Below, one piece after another: positions 1 to 8,099 of a stretch of 64,000 nucleotides of DNA (positions are counted from its first letter, which is position 1; every line of letters starts with the position of its first letter). The stretch lies in contig NZ_JADQTO010000009.1 in assembly GCF_015704865.1 (NCBI RefSeq), positions 62,001 to 126,000 on the forward strand, in the 5' to 3' direction. The position numbers were made by a program, and so were the translations under genes. A model generated the notes under the pieces. It was not told the origin of the DNA. It worked only from the letters and a program-made list of their open reading frames with translations, and ran no database searches. Source of the stretch: Actinoplanes aureus (lineage in GTDB: Bacteria; Actinomycetota; Actinomycetes; Mycobacteriales; Micromonosporaceae).

Positions 1-1
1 G

Positions 2-283
2 ACCAGCCTGTCCACGCCGATGGCCGAGGGCGGCACCGAACTCGGTGACACCCTGGGCGGCGAGGACGCCGGCTATGAGCTCGCCGAGCTGCGCATCGCG
101 CTCGGCCCGGCGATGGCCGCCCTGGACGAGCGGGAGCAGAAGATCGTCAGTCTGCGCTTCTACGGCAACCTCACCCAGACGCAGATCGCCGAGCAGATCG
201 GTGTGTCCCAGATGCACGTGTCCCGCCTGCTCACCAGGGCACTCGCCAAGCTACGGTGGCAACTCGACGGCACTGCGGCTTGA
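2..283 (+). CDS. SigB/SigF-family RNA polymerase sigma factor, C-terminal part
   Basis: Only the last 93 codons are in the window; the start lies upstream of base 1. The protein shows the end of sigma region 3 and a full region 4: an acidic helix, a stretch reading DEREQKIVSLRFYGNLTQTQ, and a helix-turn-helix (IAEQIGVSQMHVSRLLTRAL) that would contact the -35 element. This arrangement is typical of the stress/sporulation SigB/SigF group rather than of ECF factors. A STAS-domain antagonist follows 29 bp downstream, the usual partner-switching neighbourhood for this group. Which member of the group it is cannot be told from this fragment. Confidence 0.85.
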   Translation, partial: TSLSTPMAEGGTELGDTLGGEDAGYELAELRIALGPAMAALDEREQKIVSLRFYGNLTQTQIAEQIGVSQMHVSRLLTRALAKLRWQLDGTAA

Positions 284-312
284 AGTGCGGTCGAGCACCG
301 GAAGGAAGCACC

Positions 313-651
313 GTGACCGATTCCCCGTTATGGGCTTCCCGCGTCCAGGGCCGCGACGACTGCCGCAGCGTCGCACTCAGCGGCGAGCTCGACTTCGACA
401 TGGCCTATGACCTGCAACGACTCTTGATCGAGCAGCTGGACCGGCCGGACACCCGCACAGTCGTCGCGGACCTGTCCGAGGTCACTTTCCTGGACTCGGC
501 CGCCCTCGGTGCCCTGCTGATGACGCTTCGCCACGCGAGCGCACACGAGCAGAACTTCACCATCGCCCACGTCCCCCAGGGCGTACGCCGGATCCTGCAG
601 GTCGCTGGCGTGTACGGCCTGCTCTCCGGGGAGGATCCCCGCCTCGGCTGA
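313..651 (+). CDS. STAS-domain anti-sigma factor antagonist
   Basis: A 112-residue single-domain STAS protein, the type that frees a sigma factor by binding its anti-sigma kinase when dephosphorylated. The phosphorylation loop is visible as FLDSAALGALL, with the candidate Ser at about residue 62. The GTG start is chosen because GGAAGGAA lies about 6 bp upstream; a longer frame from 256 would run into the sigma gene. The sigma factor directly upstream suggests a functional link. No anti-sigma kinase is present in the window, so the partner is unknown. Confidence 0.85.
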   Translation: MTDSPLWASRVQGRDDCRSVALSGELDFDMAYDLQRLLIEQLDRPDTRTVVADLSEVTFLDSAALGALLMTLRHASAHEQNFTIAHVPQGVRRILQVAGVYGLLSGEDPRLG

Positions 652-733
652 CCGGGTCCGGCGTCTGTGCCTCGCCCCGGTCTTGCGTCAGGGTGGAGGA
701 CGTAGAACCGGGCTTCGGGAGAAGAGGTGGGAC

Positions 734-2272
734 ATGAGCGACTACGACGTGATCGTGCTCGGCGGCGGCTCCCCCGGCGAGCACTGCGCCGGCGCTCTGG
801 CGGCGGGTGGCCTGCGGGTCGCCGTGGTGGAACGGGAACTGGTCGGCGGCGAGTGCTCCTACTACGCGTGCATTCCGTCGAAGACGCTGCTGCGCCCGGG
901 TGAGGCGGTACACGCGGCGCGGGAGGCGCAGGCCACCGCCGAGATCGATGTGGAACGCACGCTCGCCTGGCGCGACTTCATGGTGTCCGGCTACTCCGAC
1001 GCGGGCCAGCAACAGTGGCTGGCCGACAACGGCATCGATCTGCTGCGCGGCACCGGCCGGCTCGCCGGGCCCGGCGCGGTGGAGGTGGCCGGTGAACGGT
1101 ACACCGCGGAGCACGTCGTCATCGCCAACGGCGCCGCAGCGTTCATTCCGCCCGTTCCGGGCCTGCGGGAACTGGACGGCGTGTGGACCAGCCGGGAGGC
1201 CACCGGCATGAAGCAGGTCCCGCGCCGGCTGATCGTGCTCGGCGCCGGGCCGGTCGGCGTCGAGATGGCCCAGGCGGTGCGCCGCCTGGGCGGCGAGGTG
1301 GTGCTCACCTCGCACGGCGACCGGGTCCTGCCGCGCGAGGCCGCGCCGCTGGGCCAGGCGCTCGGCGAGGTCCTGCGACGCGACGGGATCGAGCTGGTGC
1401 TCGACCCGCGGGCGACCGCGGCCGGACGTGCCGGCGACGACTACGTCCTCACCCTCGACGACGGCCGAGAGCTGCGCGGCGACCGGCTGCTGGTCGCCAC
1501 CGGGCGGCGACCGCGCGTGCACGACATCGGCCTGGACACCGTCGGAGTGAGCGCGAACGACAAGGGCGTCCCGGTCGACCGGCGGCTGCGAGCGGCCGAG
1601 AACGTCTGGGTGATCGGCGACGCCACCGGCCTGTGGATGCTCACCCACGTGGGCAAATATCAGGCCCGGGTGGTGGCGGACAACATTCTGGGCCGGCCGC
1701 GCGAGGCGGACTACACGGCGGTGCCGCGTGTCGTGTTCACCGATCCGCAGGCGGCCGCGGTGGGCGCGACCGAGGCGCCGCTGAGCGCGACCGTCCCGAT
1801 CGCCGAGGTCGCCAAGACGGCGACCTACACCCGGGAGTACGCCGAGTCGAACGGCTTCCTGACCCTGCTCAGCGACGGTGACGTGCTCACCGGCGCGTAC
1901 GCCCTGGGTCCCGAGGCGGGCGAATGGCTCCAGCAGGCGACCGTGGCGATCCGCGCCCGGATATCCCTGGACGTGCTGCGTGACGTCATCCAGCCGTTCC
2001 CGACGTTCTCGGAGATCTACGTCGCCGCGCCAAACGCCCGGCGCAAGTGCCCCGCGGCCGCCCCGCCCCCGGCCGGGGCCGGGCCGGCCGCCTCAGGTCA
2101 GGGCAGCGTCCAGCGCTGGTTCGCGCCGGCGAAGCAGTCCCAGATCTGCAGCCGGGTGCCGTTGGCCGAGCTGTTGTTCTGCGCGTCCAGGCACCTGCCG
2201 CTGGCCGGGTTGCGCAGCGTGCCGTTGGACTGGGCCTGCCACTGCTGCGCGCCGGTGCCGTTGCAGTCGTAG
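734..2272 (+). CDS. FAD-dependent pyridine nucleotide-disulfide oxidoreductase (dihydrolipoamide dehydrogenase/mercuric reductase-like)
   Basis: A cytoplasmic flavoenzyme of the disulfide reductase family. It has an N-terminal FAD dinucleotide fold (VLGGGSPGE, residues 8-16), a redox-active pair C41/C46 in ECSYYACIPSKTLL, a central NAD(P)H fold (VLGAGPVGVEM), the second FAD motif ending VIGDATG, and a C-terminal interface domain. The usual C-terminal His-x-x-x-x-Glu base is not present: the matching stretch reads QPFPTFSE. The ATG start has GAAGAGGTGG upstream. The family usually ends soon after this motif, but the frame stays open about 60 codons more, through a GC palindrome and 175 bp into the convergent chitinase gene. 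The C-terminal tail is therefore doubtful. The substrate is unknown. Confidence 0.85.
   Translation: MSDYDVIVLGGGSPGEHCAGALAAGGLRVAVVERELVGGECSYYACIPSKTLLRPGEAVHAAREAQATAEIDVERTLAWRDFMVSGYSDAGQQQWLADNGIDLLRGTGRLAGPGAVEVAGERYTAEHVVIANGAAAFIPPVPGLRELDGVWTSREATGMKQVPRRLIVLGAGPVGVEMAQAVRRLGGEVVLTSHGDRVLPREAAPLGQALGEVLRRDGIELVLDPRATAAGRAGDDYVLTLDDGRELRGDRLLVATGRRPRVHDIGLDTVGVSANDKGVPVDRRLRAAENVWVIGDATGLWMLTHVGKYQARVVADNILGRPREADYTAVPRVVFTDPQAAAVGATEAPLSATVPIAEVAKTATYTREYAESNGFLTLLSDGDVLTGAYALGPEAGEWLQQATVAIRARISLDVLRDVIQPFPTFSEIYVAAPNARRKCPAAAPPPAGAGPAASGQGSVQRWFAPAKQSQICSRVPLAELLFCASRHLPLAGLRSVPLDWACHCCAPVPLQS
2067..2078. terminator. GC palindrome between convergent genes
   Basis: A perfect 12-bp palindrome CCCCGGCCGGGG inside a longer GC-only stretch (2050-2090), just past the chitinase stop and near the expected end of the oxidoreductase. 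It has no T-tract, so a terminator role is only inferred. Confidence 0.3.
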
Positions 2273-3471
2273 ATCTGCGTCAAGACGCCGTTCGCGGTGC
2301 CGGCGGCGGCCACGTCCAGGCACTTGCCGAGCGCCCGGATGGTGCCGTCACCGCCGACCGTCCAGGTCTGCGCGTTCGTACCGTTGCAGTCGTAGAGCTG
2401 CACGGCCGTGCCGTTGGCACTGGCGGCCCCGGCGACGTCGACGCACTTGCCGCCGATGCCGGTGATCCGACCGGTCCGTCCGGTCGGCGGGTTGGTGGGC
2501 CCGCCGCCGCCCATCACGGTCTCGTAGATGGCGCTGACCAGTGAGTTCGTTCCGGTGGCGTCCTGCGACAGCTCCCAGTTCATGATGCCGCCGGCGTTCG
2601 CCATGGCCCACTGCGTCTTGCGCCGGATGGTCGGCAGTCCGTTGTAGCACTCACCGGAGGGTGTGCAGTCCCGGTTGGCGTTGGCCGGGTCCTGGGCGAC
2701 CAGCTGGGCGTACGTCAGATAGCCGGGCCGGCTGTAGAACGGCACGCCCAGCACGGTCTTGGCCTTGGGCAGGCCGCGGCTCTTCCAGAAGTTGGCCGCG
2801 TTGATCGACCACTCGTAGTTCGCGTGCGGGCTGCCGCCGTCGTACGCCATGATGTTGAGCCAGTCGACGTAGCCGAACACCGCCGGCTGCACCCCGGAGG
2901 CGGTGCCGCCCTCGCTGACCACCGCCGCGGTGAGCAGCTTGCCCTCGTTGTGCAGAGCGGTGCTGAGCTGCTGCATCAGCGCGGTGTAGTTGTTCGCCGA
3001 GGCACCCGGGTCCGGGTACTCCCAGTCCATGTCGACGCCGTCCAGATTGTACTGACGGACCACGCTCATCACCGAGTTGACGAACGTGGTCCGGGTGCCG
3101 GCGTTCGCGGCCAATGACTCGAAGGCCGAGTCGTTGCCGTCGTTCCAGCCGCCGATCGCGAGCGAGATCCGGGTGTTGTTCTGGTGTCCGAGCGTGACGA
3201 GCTGCTGGAGTTTGGCGGTGTTCTCGATCGGCTGCAGCGTGCCGTTGGCGTTGGGCAGCGCGAACGAGTAGTTGATGTGGGTCAGCTTGCTGTACTGAAC
3301 GCTGGTGACGCTGCCGGCCCAGGACGGCATGTAGCCGACGCTCTTGAAGCCGTTGGGCAGCACCGCCGCCTGGGAGACGCCCTGGCCGGCGAGCGCGATG
3401 GCGGTTCCGGCCGCGGCGACCGCGAGCGCCGCCGCTGCCGACGCCCACCTGCTTCTTCTCCTGATGGTCAT
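2098..3471 (-). CDS. Secreted GH18 chitinase with C-terminal ricin-type lectin domain (CBM13)
   Basis: A secreted endo-acting chitinase that hydrolyses beta-1,4-GlcNAc polymers. Residues 1-36 form a signal peptide (Arg-rich start, hydrophobic core, cleavage near AQAAV/SQAAV). Residues 40-320 are a GH18 barrel with the diagnostic DGVDMDWE motif at 144-151, E151 being the catalytic acid, plus SLAIGGW at 103-109. After a Gly/Pro linker (321-333), residues 334-457 are a ricin B-type beta-trefoil with three repeats, each with a CxD...QIYDCNG-like strand and an ending QxW. The lectin probably tethers the enzyme to fungal or arthropod polysaccharide. It stands alone with no coupled genes and ends head-to-tail against the oxidoreductase gene. 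Confidence 0.93.
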   Translation of the reverse strand: MTIRRRSRWASAAAALAVAAAGTAIALAGQGVSQAAVLPNGFKSVGYMPSWAGSVTSVQYSKLTHINYSFALPNANGTLQPIENTAKLQQLVTLGHQNNTRISLAIGGWNDGNDSAFESLAANAGTRTTFVNSVMSVVRQYNLDGVDMDWEYPDPGASANNYTALMQQLSTALHNEGKLLTAAVVSEGGTASGVQPAVFGYVDWLNIMAYDGGSPHANYEWSINAANFWKSRGLPKAKTVLGVPFYSRPGYLTYAQLVAQDPANANRDCTPSGECYNGLPTIRRKTQWAMANAGGIMNWELSQDATGTNSLVSAIYETVMGGGGPTNPPTGRTGRITGIGGKCVDVAGAASANGTAVQLYDCNGTNAQTWTVGGDGTIRALGKCLDVAAAGTANGVLTQIYDCNGTGAQQWQAQSNGTLRNPASGRCLDAQNNSSANGTRLQIWDCFAGANQRWTLP

Positions 3472-3734
3472 GGGGATCGCGACCCTTCGTGTCCGGCGCG
3501 GAGCGCCGTTGGGGATGACTGCGGGTCGTCAAAGATTAAGAATGTTTACAGAAGTCGGTCAATATAAGCCGCCGGTTCCGCAACAAAATGACGTGTTACA
3601 GAGCCGGGCTTGATCCACATGCTGGCCAAGAGTCAGGCATGCCGCATCACCATGCCTTTAGCACGTCAGTGCTAGTCGTATCTGTTGTCGTCGGTCGTCG
3701 TTCGACGGCCCGCCCCAACGGAGCGGGTGCTCCC

Positions 3735-3945
3735 TCGGTCTGGTGGACGTGGTGCCGCGTAAGCGCCCTCGGGAGGATTACCGGCGGTGGGAGCGGGCGG
3801 TGTCGATGGAGTTGTGGCAGCTCGACATCGTGGACGGTATCCGGTTGGCCGACGGCTCGGAAACGAAGATTGTCACCGGGGGGATGACCGTTCCCGGTTC
3901 TGCGTGATCGCCACCGTGGTGCGCCGGGCCACCGGCCGGCACTAG
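3735..3945 (+). pseudogene. IS481-type transposase remnant (frameshifted)
   Basis: Two adjoining frames together read like the start of the rve/DDE integrase core of IS481 transposases. The first frame has RKRPREDYRRWERAVSMEL, then WQLDIVDGIRLADGSETKIV (about 3760-3880). After a one-base shift in the GGGG run near 3880-3883 the second frame gives DDRSRFCVIATVVRRATGR. The segment begins and ends abruptly, so only about 70 codons of a gene of roughly 300 remain. The first catalytic Asp (QLDIVDG) is present and the rest is gone. No terminal inverted repeats were found. This is a decayed insertion, not a functional transposase. Confidence 0.7.
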
Positions 3946-4131
3946 GGCTGCGGATCTCGGCGAACGAGCGGGCGTAGTGGATCAGGGCGAGGACGTCGTC
4001 CCAGCCGTACGCCTCCGCCTCCGCCCCGGCGACGTCCAGCTCGTCGCCCAGGTCCTCGCCCTGGGAGGCCTCGATGAGCGCGTACGCGTGCACGATCGCG
4101 GCGGCATGGGCGTCGCCCCCTCCGATCCGGC
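3946..4131 (-). pseudogene. Truncated hypothetical gene next to the IS remnant
   Basis: On the minus strand one frame has protein-like composition, including IVHAYALIEASQGEDLGDEL and then AEAYGWDDVLALIHYARSFA, before it runs into the IS481 remnant. The acidic, helical pattern resembles small actinobacterial hypothetical proteins, but no family is recognised. No convincing start with a ribosome binding site is seen; the same frame stays open to about 4300. It is best read as a gene fragment cut by the insertion, with low certainty. Confidence 0.3.
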
Positions 4132-4398
4132 ACAGCCCACCCCCTCCGTCGCCCCCTTCCCCGAACACCATCGAGTCGCGGGCGGCAGATCTGAGGGAGT
4201 GGGCAGGAATCGCATCCGCCGAGCAGGTCGCGCCGCAGGCCGGACGGGCGACACGGGCCAGGCGTTCGGGTGCCCAGGGCAAGGCGATCGGCCACCCCAA
4301 CGGGGCGGCGCACGAGTCGATCTTGGACTAACGTCGTGCGAATCTTGCTCTGGATCTTCTTCCGGGGCGAACTAGACACATTGGAGGGCGGGGGCCCG

Positions 4399-5196
4399 AT
4401 GCGCATCGCGCGTTTCCTTATTCCGGCAGTTGCCCTGACGGTGGCCGTGGTGGCCGCACCCACGGCGGCACTGGCCGCGCCGAAGGCCGCGGTTGCCATG
4501 ACGTTCAGCGCCACGCCTGACCCGGTGGCGGTGGGCGAGACCATCACGTTGTCCGGACGGGCGGCGGCCGGCAAGACCGGCAACGCCGGAACGGTGGAGT
4601 TCTACTTCCGCAAGGATCGATCGCCGCGCTACACCCGTGTGGCCACGACGAGCACGGCGGCTAACGGCACGTTCAGCCGCGCGGTCAAGGCGACTGCGTC
4701 CGGCACCTACCTGGCGGTCTACCGCGGCAACAAGCACCGCAAGTCGGCCAGCCGCGCTGACCACGCCTCGGTGTTCACGACCCGCACCACGACCAAGACG
4801 GTCTGGCAGTACAGCGGGACCGACGTCGAGTGCGGCCCTGCGACCAACGGGTGCCACATCTTCAGCGGTGACCTGAAGATCCAGCCCGGTCCGCTGAACG
4901 TCTCGTTCCTCGCGCAGTGCACGCAGCCCAAGCCGTCGTTGATGATGGGCTTCACCAACGACCCGGCGAACACCGCGCCGACCCCGGATCCCGGGCAGTA
5001 CGCAGCACCGGGCTGGCGGTGGTGGCCCATCGGCGGCGCCACCGGCGGTGAGTTCGACCTCGCCCCGGCGATCACGCAGGGCCACTTCTATGTGCACGCC
5101 CTCGTCAAGCCGGCCTTCGGCCCGGCCCACCCGACGACGACGTGCACCATGTCGGTGACCGCCACCCAGCAGGTCACCGAGACGATCCCCGTCTGA
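4399..5196 (+). CDS. Secreted protein with bacterial Ig-like repeat domain, function unknown
   Basis: A 265-residue exported protein. Residues 1-29 are a clear signal peptide (MRIARFLIPAV..., cleavage near ALAAPKA). Residues 33-125 look like a bacterial Ig-like domain: a start of the type PDPVAVGETITLSGR, a central GTVEFYFRK strand and GTYLAVYRGN near the end, as in surface proteins with Big_3_5-type folds. The C-terminal half (130-265) is Cys-containing, is rich in Thr/Pro, and has no recognised domain. The ATG start has GGAGGG 11 bp upstream. A strong terminator follows, so it is probably monocistronic. A surface or matrix role is inferred only. Confidence 0.8.
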   Translation: MRIARFLIPAVALTVAVVAAPTAALAAPKAAVAMTFSATPDPVAVGETITLSGRAAAGKTGNAGTVEFYFRKDRSPRYTRVATTSTAANGTFSRAVKATASGTYLAVYRGNKHRKSASRADHASVFTTRTTTKTVWQYSGTDVECGPATNGCHIFSGDLKIQPGPLNVSFLAQCTQPKPSLMMGFTNDPANTAPTPDPGQYAAPGWRWWPIGGATGGEFDLAPAITQGHFYVHALVKPAFGPAHPTTTCTMSVTATQQVTETIPV

Positions 5197-5211
5197 TCCG
5201 TTCCGCAGCGC

Positions 5212-5242
5212 GGGCCCCGACCGGTCGGTCGGGGCCCTTTTT
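5212..5242 (+). terminator. Intrinsic terminator of the Ig-like secreted protein gene
   Basis: A perfect 11-bp stem, GGGCCCCGACC pairing with GGTCGGGGCCC across a 4-base loop, is followed directly by TTTTT. It starts 15 bp after the stop codon. Confidence 0.9.
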
Positions 5243-5340
5243 CTTGCTCCGCCGGGTCAGCGGGTTTCGACCCGGTACTACAGCTGCGGATTATGCAGGT
5301 TATCGGCCTCGACCGGAATGAAATGACGTTTCATAACACC

Positions 5341-5376
5341 GGGTCCGCGAGGCGGGCGGCCGCCCGCCTCGGACCC
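5341..5376 (-). terminator. Hairpin downstream of the ricin-domain gene
   Basis: The arms GGGTCCGCGAGGCGGGCG and CGCCCGCCTCGGACCC pair with one two-base bulge. It lies 24 bp beyond the stop of the leftward ricin-domain gene. There is no T-tract, so factor-independent termination is not certain. Confidence 0.5.
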
Positions 5377-5399
5377 CCAGGTGTACCGACTGCGTCGGC

Positions 5400-5966
5400 C
5401 TAGGCGAACTGCAACTGCTGGTTGGGGGCGCCGTTGCAGGTCCACTGCCCGGCTGCGGCGCCGTTCTCGGTCCGGTATCCGATGATGTCCACGCAGAGAC
5501 CCGAATGCATGACCTGGAGCATGACGTTGTTGCCGATCGCCAGCATCCGGAACGTCTGGTTCGGGGCGTAGTTGCAGCTGTACTGGCCGAACCTGGCCCC
5601 TTCGGCCCGGCTGTAGCCGATCAGGTCAAGACACTTCAGACTGTGGCCGACCTGGAGGATGAACTCGTCCTGGCCCGGGTGCCACAACATGTCCCACCGC
5701 TGGTTGGGCTCGTAAGCGGGGTTGCACGTCCACTGCCCGGCCGGCGCCCCGTCGTCAGTGCGGTAGCCAATGATGTCCAGGCACTTCTGGCTGTGCTGGA
5801 AGCGCAGCCTGAACACACTGGCCAGTACGACGTCGGCGGCCTCCTGCTGAGTGACGACGCGCCAGCCGGCCGGCACCGCCGGCGCGGCCTCGACAGCAGT
5901 GGGTGTCGCCACGCTCAGCATTCCCGCCAGTGCTGCGGCCACCAGGCCGCTCAACAGCCTTCTCAT
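5400..5966 (-). CDS. Secreted single-domain ricin-type beta-trefoil lectin
   Basis: A 188-residue exported lectin-like protein. The start at the internal ATG is preferred because GGGGGAA lies just upstream and it gives a clean signal peptide (MRRLLSGLVAAALAGMLSV, cleavage near VEAAP). The mature part is one beta-trefoil of three repeats, each with a Cys-Leu/Val-Asp strand (KCLDIIGY, KCLDLIGY, LCVDIIGY), a GQWTC/GQYSC strand and an ending PNQ-aromatic element. There is no attached catalytic domain, which suggests a carbohydrate-binding or adhesion role. The very regular DIIGY repeats differ from the lectin domain of the nearby chitinase, so it is not a recent copy. Confidence 0.85.
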   Translation of the reverse strand: MRRLLSGLVAAALAGMLSVATPTAVEAAPAVPAGWRVVTQQEAADVVLASVFRLRFQHSQKCLDIIGYRTDDGAPAGQWTCNPAYEPNQRWDMLWHPGQDEFILQVGHSLKCLDLIGYSRAEGARFGQYSCNYAPNQTFRMLAIGNNVMLQVMHSGLCVDIIGYRTENGAAAGQWTCNGAPNQQLQFA

Positions 5967-6204
5967 TTGTTCCCCCGTTCTCGACGGCTGTGATGCTGCC
6001 ATTGTCAGGCACTCACTCCGGAAGCATCACAAACCGTCAAGCACCAGACACCGACCCACCGATGAGGACGAAATCCTGTCTCGGCTGCAGCGGTACAACG
6101 TGGGACTCACCCCGGTTCAGGTCCAGCGGCGCGCGCCGGCCAGCAAGTCGCGCTCGGCCGGATCAATGCGGAAGAACGTCACCTGTTCGCGTCCGGACAC
6201 CATT

Positions 6205-6377
6205 CTGGGTCGAGGTCTGCCTGCTGGTCTCGCTTCTTCGGGGTACGCGCAACCGCGGTCCCGCCGAAGCCGACCCCGTCTCCGCTCTCCCGGCGCGAGC
6301 CCGGCCTTCCGCACCGCCGCCCCAACGCGACCGCCGGGAAACAGCATCACCTGACGGTCACGGCGGCGAACGCGGCC
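6205..6377. repeat. Dispersed repeat A, copy 1
   Basis: This intergenic segment matches 29911-30084 closely along its length, and its core (6240-6350) matches two more copies at 62 kb. Shared landmarks are GGTACGCG, then CCGAAGCCGACCCCGTC, CCGGCGCGAGCC and CGCGACCGCCGGGAAACAGC. Within it TCCCGGCG and CGCCGGGA form an inverted pair. It lies 127 bp beyond the stop of the leftward MBL-fold gene. The rest of the 540-bp gap (5967-6504) holds only a short protein-like minus-strand stretch near 6120-6205 with no usable gene structure. Confidence 0.75.
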
Positions 6378-6504
6378 CTAACCGGCATAGCGCGCCCGGC
6401 GCCGCCGCACGCAACCGCGACGGCAACGTGCCCGGTCCTCCCGTAGCGCGACGGATCGGCGTTTCCGGCGGCCGCGCAGCGGCCGGAACGGACAGCCCGG
6501 CTCG

Positions 6505-7245
6505 TCACACCTCGGTCGGCACTCCCGGGTTGAGCCAGGTGAGGGTGTCCGGCGGGAAGGCCGCCGCCACCTGTTCGCGTCCCTCGTGGAAGTGGGACCA
6601 GCCCTCGTAGTGCACCGGCACCACCCGGCGGGGCCGCAACCGGGCGACCAGCCGGGCGGCGTCCCGGCCGGTCATTGTGTACTTGACCGGCCCGGTCAGG
6701 CCGAACTGGACCTTGCCGAGGTGCAGGATCGCGGTGTCCACGCTCAGCCGGTCGGCGACCTCCTTTACGCCGCCGTACAGCACGGTGTCGCCGGAGATCC
6801 ACACCACCGACGAGGTGCCCGGCGGTCGCAACGCGAAACCGATCGCCTCCCCGACGACCGGCCGGCTCAGTGGCGGGCCGTGCCGGGCCGGGGTGGCGGT
6901 CACCGCCACCCCGCCCACGGTCGTGGTCCGCCACGGCGCCAGCCCGGCCGCGTTGCCGCCGAGCCGCGCGGCGCCGCTGACCGTGGTCAGCACCAGCGGC
7001 ACCGACGGGAGCAACGCCCGGCCCGCGTCGTCCAGGTTGTCGCCGTGCTGGTTGTGGGTGAGCAGCACGGCGTCGATCCGGCCCAGTTGCTCGACCGGAA
7101 TCGCCGGCCCGGCCGTCTTCACCGACGAGGTCCCCAGGCCGAACGAGTACCGCCGGCCCGGGGCGTCGAACGTCGGATCGGTGAGCAGCCGTACCCCGGC
7201 CAGCTCGATCAGCGTGGTCGGCCCGCCGATGTGGGTGATCTTCAT
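6505..7245 (-). CDS. MBL-fold metallohydrolase (COG2220/UlaG-like)
   Basis: A 246-residue cytoplasmic metallo-beta-lactamase-fold hydrolase. It starts with the family's KITHIGGPTTLIELAGVRLL strand pair and has a metal motif reading LLTHNQHGDNLDDAGR, a second site WISGDTVLYGGV, and PVHYEGWSHF near the C-terminus. The HxQHxDN form replaces the textbook HxHxDH, a variant known in actinobacterial COG2220 proteins. The ATG overlaps the stop of the upstream alpha/beta hydrolase (ATGA), so the two are translationally coupled and probably act together. The substrate is not known; lactone or phosphoester hydrolysis is possible. Confidence 0.85.
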   Translation of the reverse strand: MKITHIGGPTTLIELAGVRLLTDPTFDAPGRRYSFGLGTSSVKTAGPAIPVEQLGRIDAVLLTHNQHGDNLDDAGRALLPSVPLVLTTVSGAARLGGNAAGLAPWRTTTVGGVAVTATPARHGPPLSRPVVGEAIGFALRPPGTSSVVWISGDTVLYGGVKEVADRLSVDTAILHLGKVQFGLTGPVKYTMTGRDAARLVARLRPRRVVPVHYEGWSHFHEGREQVAAAFPPDTLTWLNPGVPTEV

Positions 7246-8030
7246 CGGGCGTGCCGCAGCGCCCAGTCCAGTACCTCGTCGGCGATCTGCTCCCAGCCCT
7301 TCTGAGCCGGCAGCAGGTGTGCGTACCCCTGGTACTCGCGGATCTCGGTGACCGTGTCCGACTTGTAGTGCTTGTGGTTTGACCGCTGGATCTCCGGGGG
7401 CATGATGTGGTCCTCCGAGCCGGAGACGAACAGCAGCGGCGCCCGGTTGTCGTTGTGGTAGTCGACCCAGGTGTCCTGGTGTCCGGGCTGGAAGTTGGCG
7501 AGCACGCTGCCCCACAGGATGCCGCCGTTGGCGGGGATGTGGTAACGCTCGTACAGCGCCTTTGACTCCTCGTCGGTGAACGTGTTGGTGAAGGCGTACT
7601 TCCACTGCTCCAGGGTCAGGCCGACCGCCTTGTGCCGGTTGCCCGGTGACTTGAGGACCGGGAACGTGGACTTGACCTGGGACAGCGGCACCACCCGTAC
7701 GCCCTCGGTGGGCGCCGAGTTCATCGCCACGCCGGCCGCGCCGTAGCCGTGGTCGAGCAGGATCTGGGTGAACGCGCCGCCCGCCGAGTGACCGATGATG
7801 ATCGGCGGCTCCGGCAGCGCCCGGATCTGCTCCTCCAGATGCGCGATGATCTGCGGCACGGTCACGTTCACGATCGGCGTCGGATCGGCGTTGAGCGCCT
7901 CCACCTCGACCTCGAAGCCCGGGTATCCCGGCGCGATCACCCGATGCCCCTTGGCCTCGTAGTGCGCGATCCAGTTCTCCCAGCTACGCGGCGTCACCCA
8001 GAAGCCATGGACGAGAACGATGGGTTTCAT
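7242..8030 (-). CDS. Alpha/beta-hydrolase
   Basis: A 262-residue alpha/beta-hydrolase without a signal peptide. An N-terminal VLVHGFW strand supplies the oxyanion hole, the nucleophile elbow is GHSAGG with S82, an acid lies in VSGSEDHIMPP, and the catalytic His in YAHLLPAQKGWE. Length and order fit small esterases related to haloperoxidase-like hydrolases; no specific substrate is indicated. It is the first gene of a two-gene operon with the MBL hydrolase. A 70-bp gap separates it from the end of the LAL regulator gene, which reads the same way and could control or co-transcribe it. Confidence 0.85.
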   Translation of the reverse strand: MKPIVLVHGFWVTPRSWENWIAHYEAKGHRVIAPGYPGFEVEVEALNADPTPIVNVTVPQIIAHLEEQIRALPEPPIIIGHSAGGAFTQILLDHGYGAAGVAMNSAPTEGVRVVPLSQVKSTFPVLKSPGNRHKAVGLTLEQWKYAFTNTFTDEESKALYERYHIPANGGILWGSVLANFQPGHQDTWVDYHNDNRAPLLFVSGSEDHIMPPEIQRSNHKHYKSDTVTEIREYQGYAHLLPAQKGWEQIADEVLDWALRHAR

Positions 8031-8099
8031 GCTTCGTGCTCCTCACCTGAGACCGATACTCAACGTAAGATCCACAGCTCCCTCTTCGCGTACGTAGGA

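Noticed and set aside
557..1648. Long minus-strand open frame opposite the oxidoreductase
   Set aside because: It lies fully antisense to a gene with clear FAD and disulfide motifs, is Arg/Gly/Ala/His rich, and has no recognisable domain; typical GC-driven shadow.
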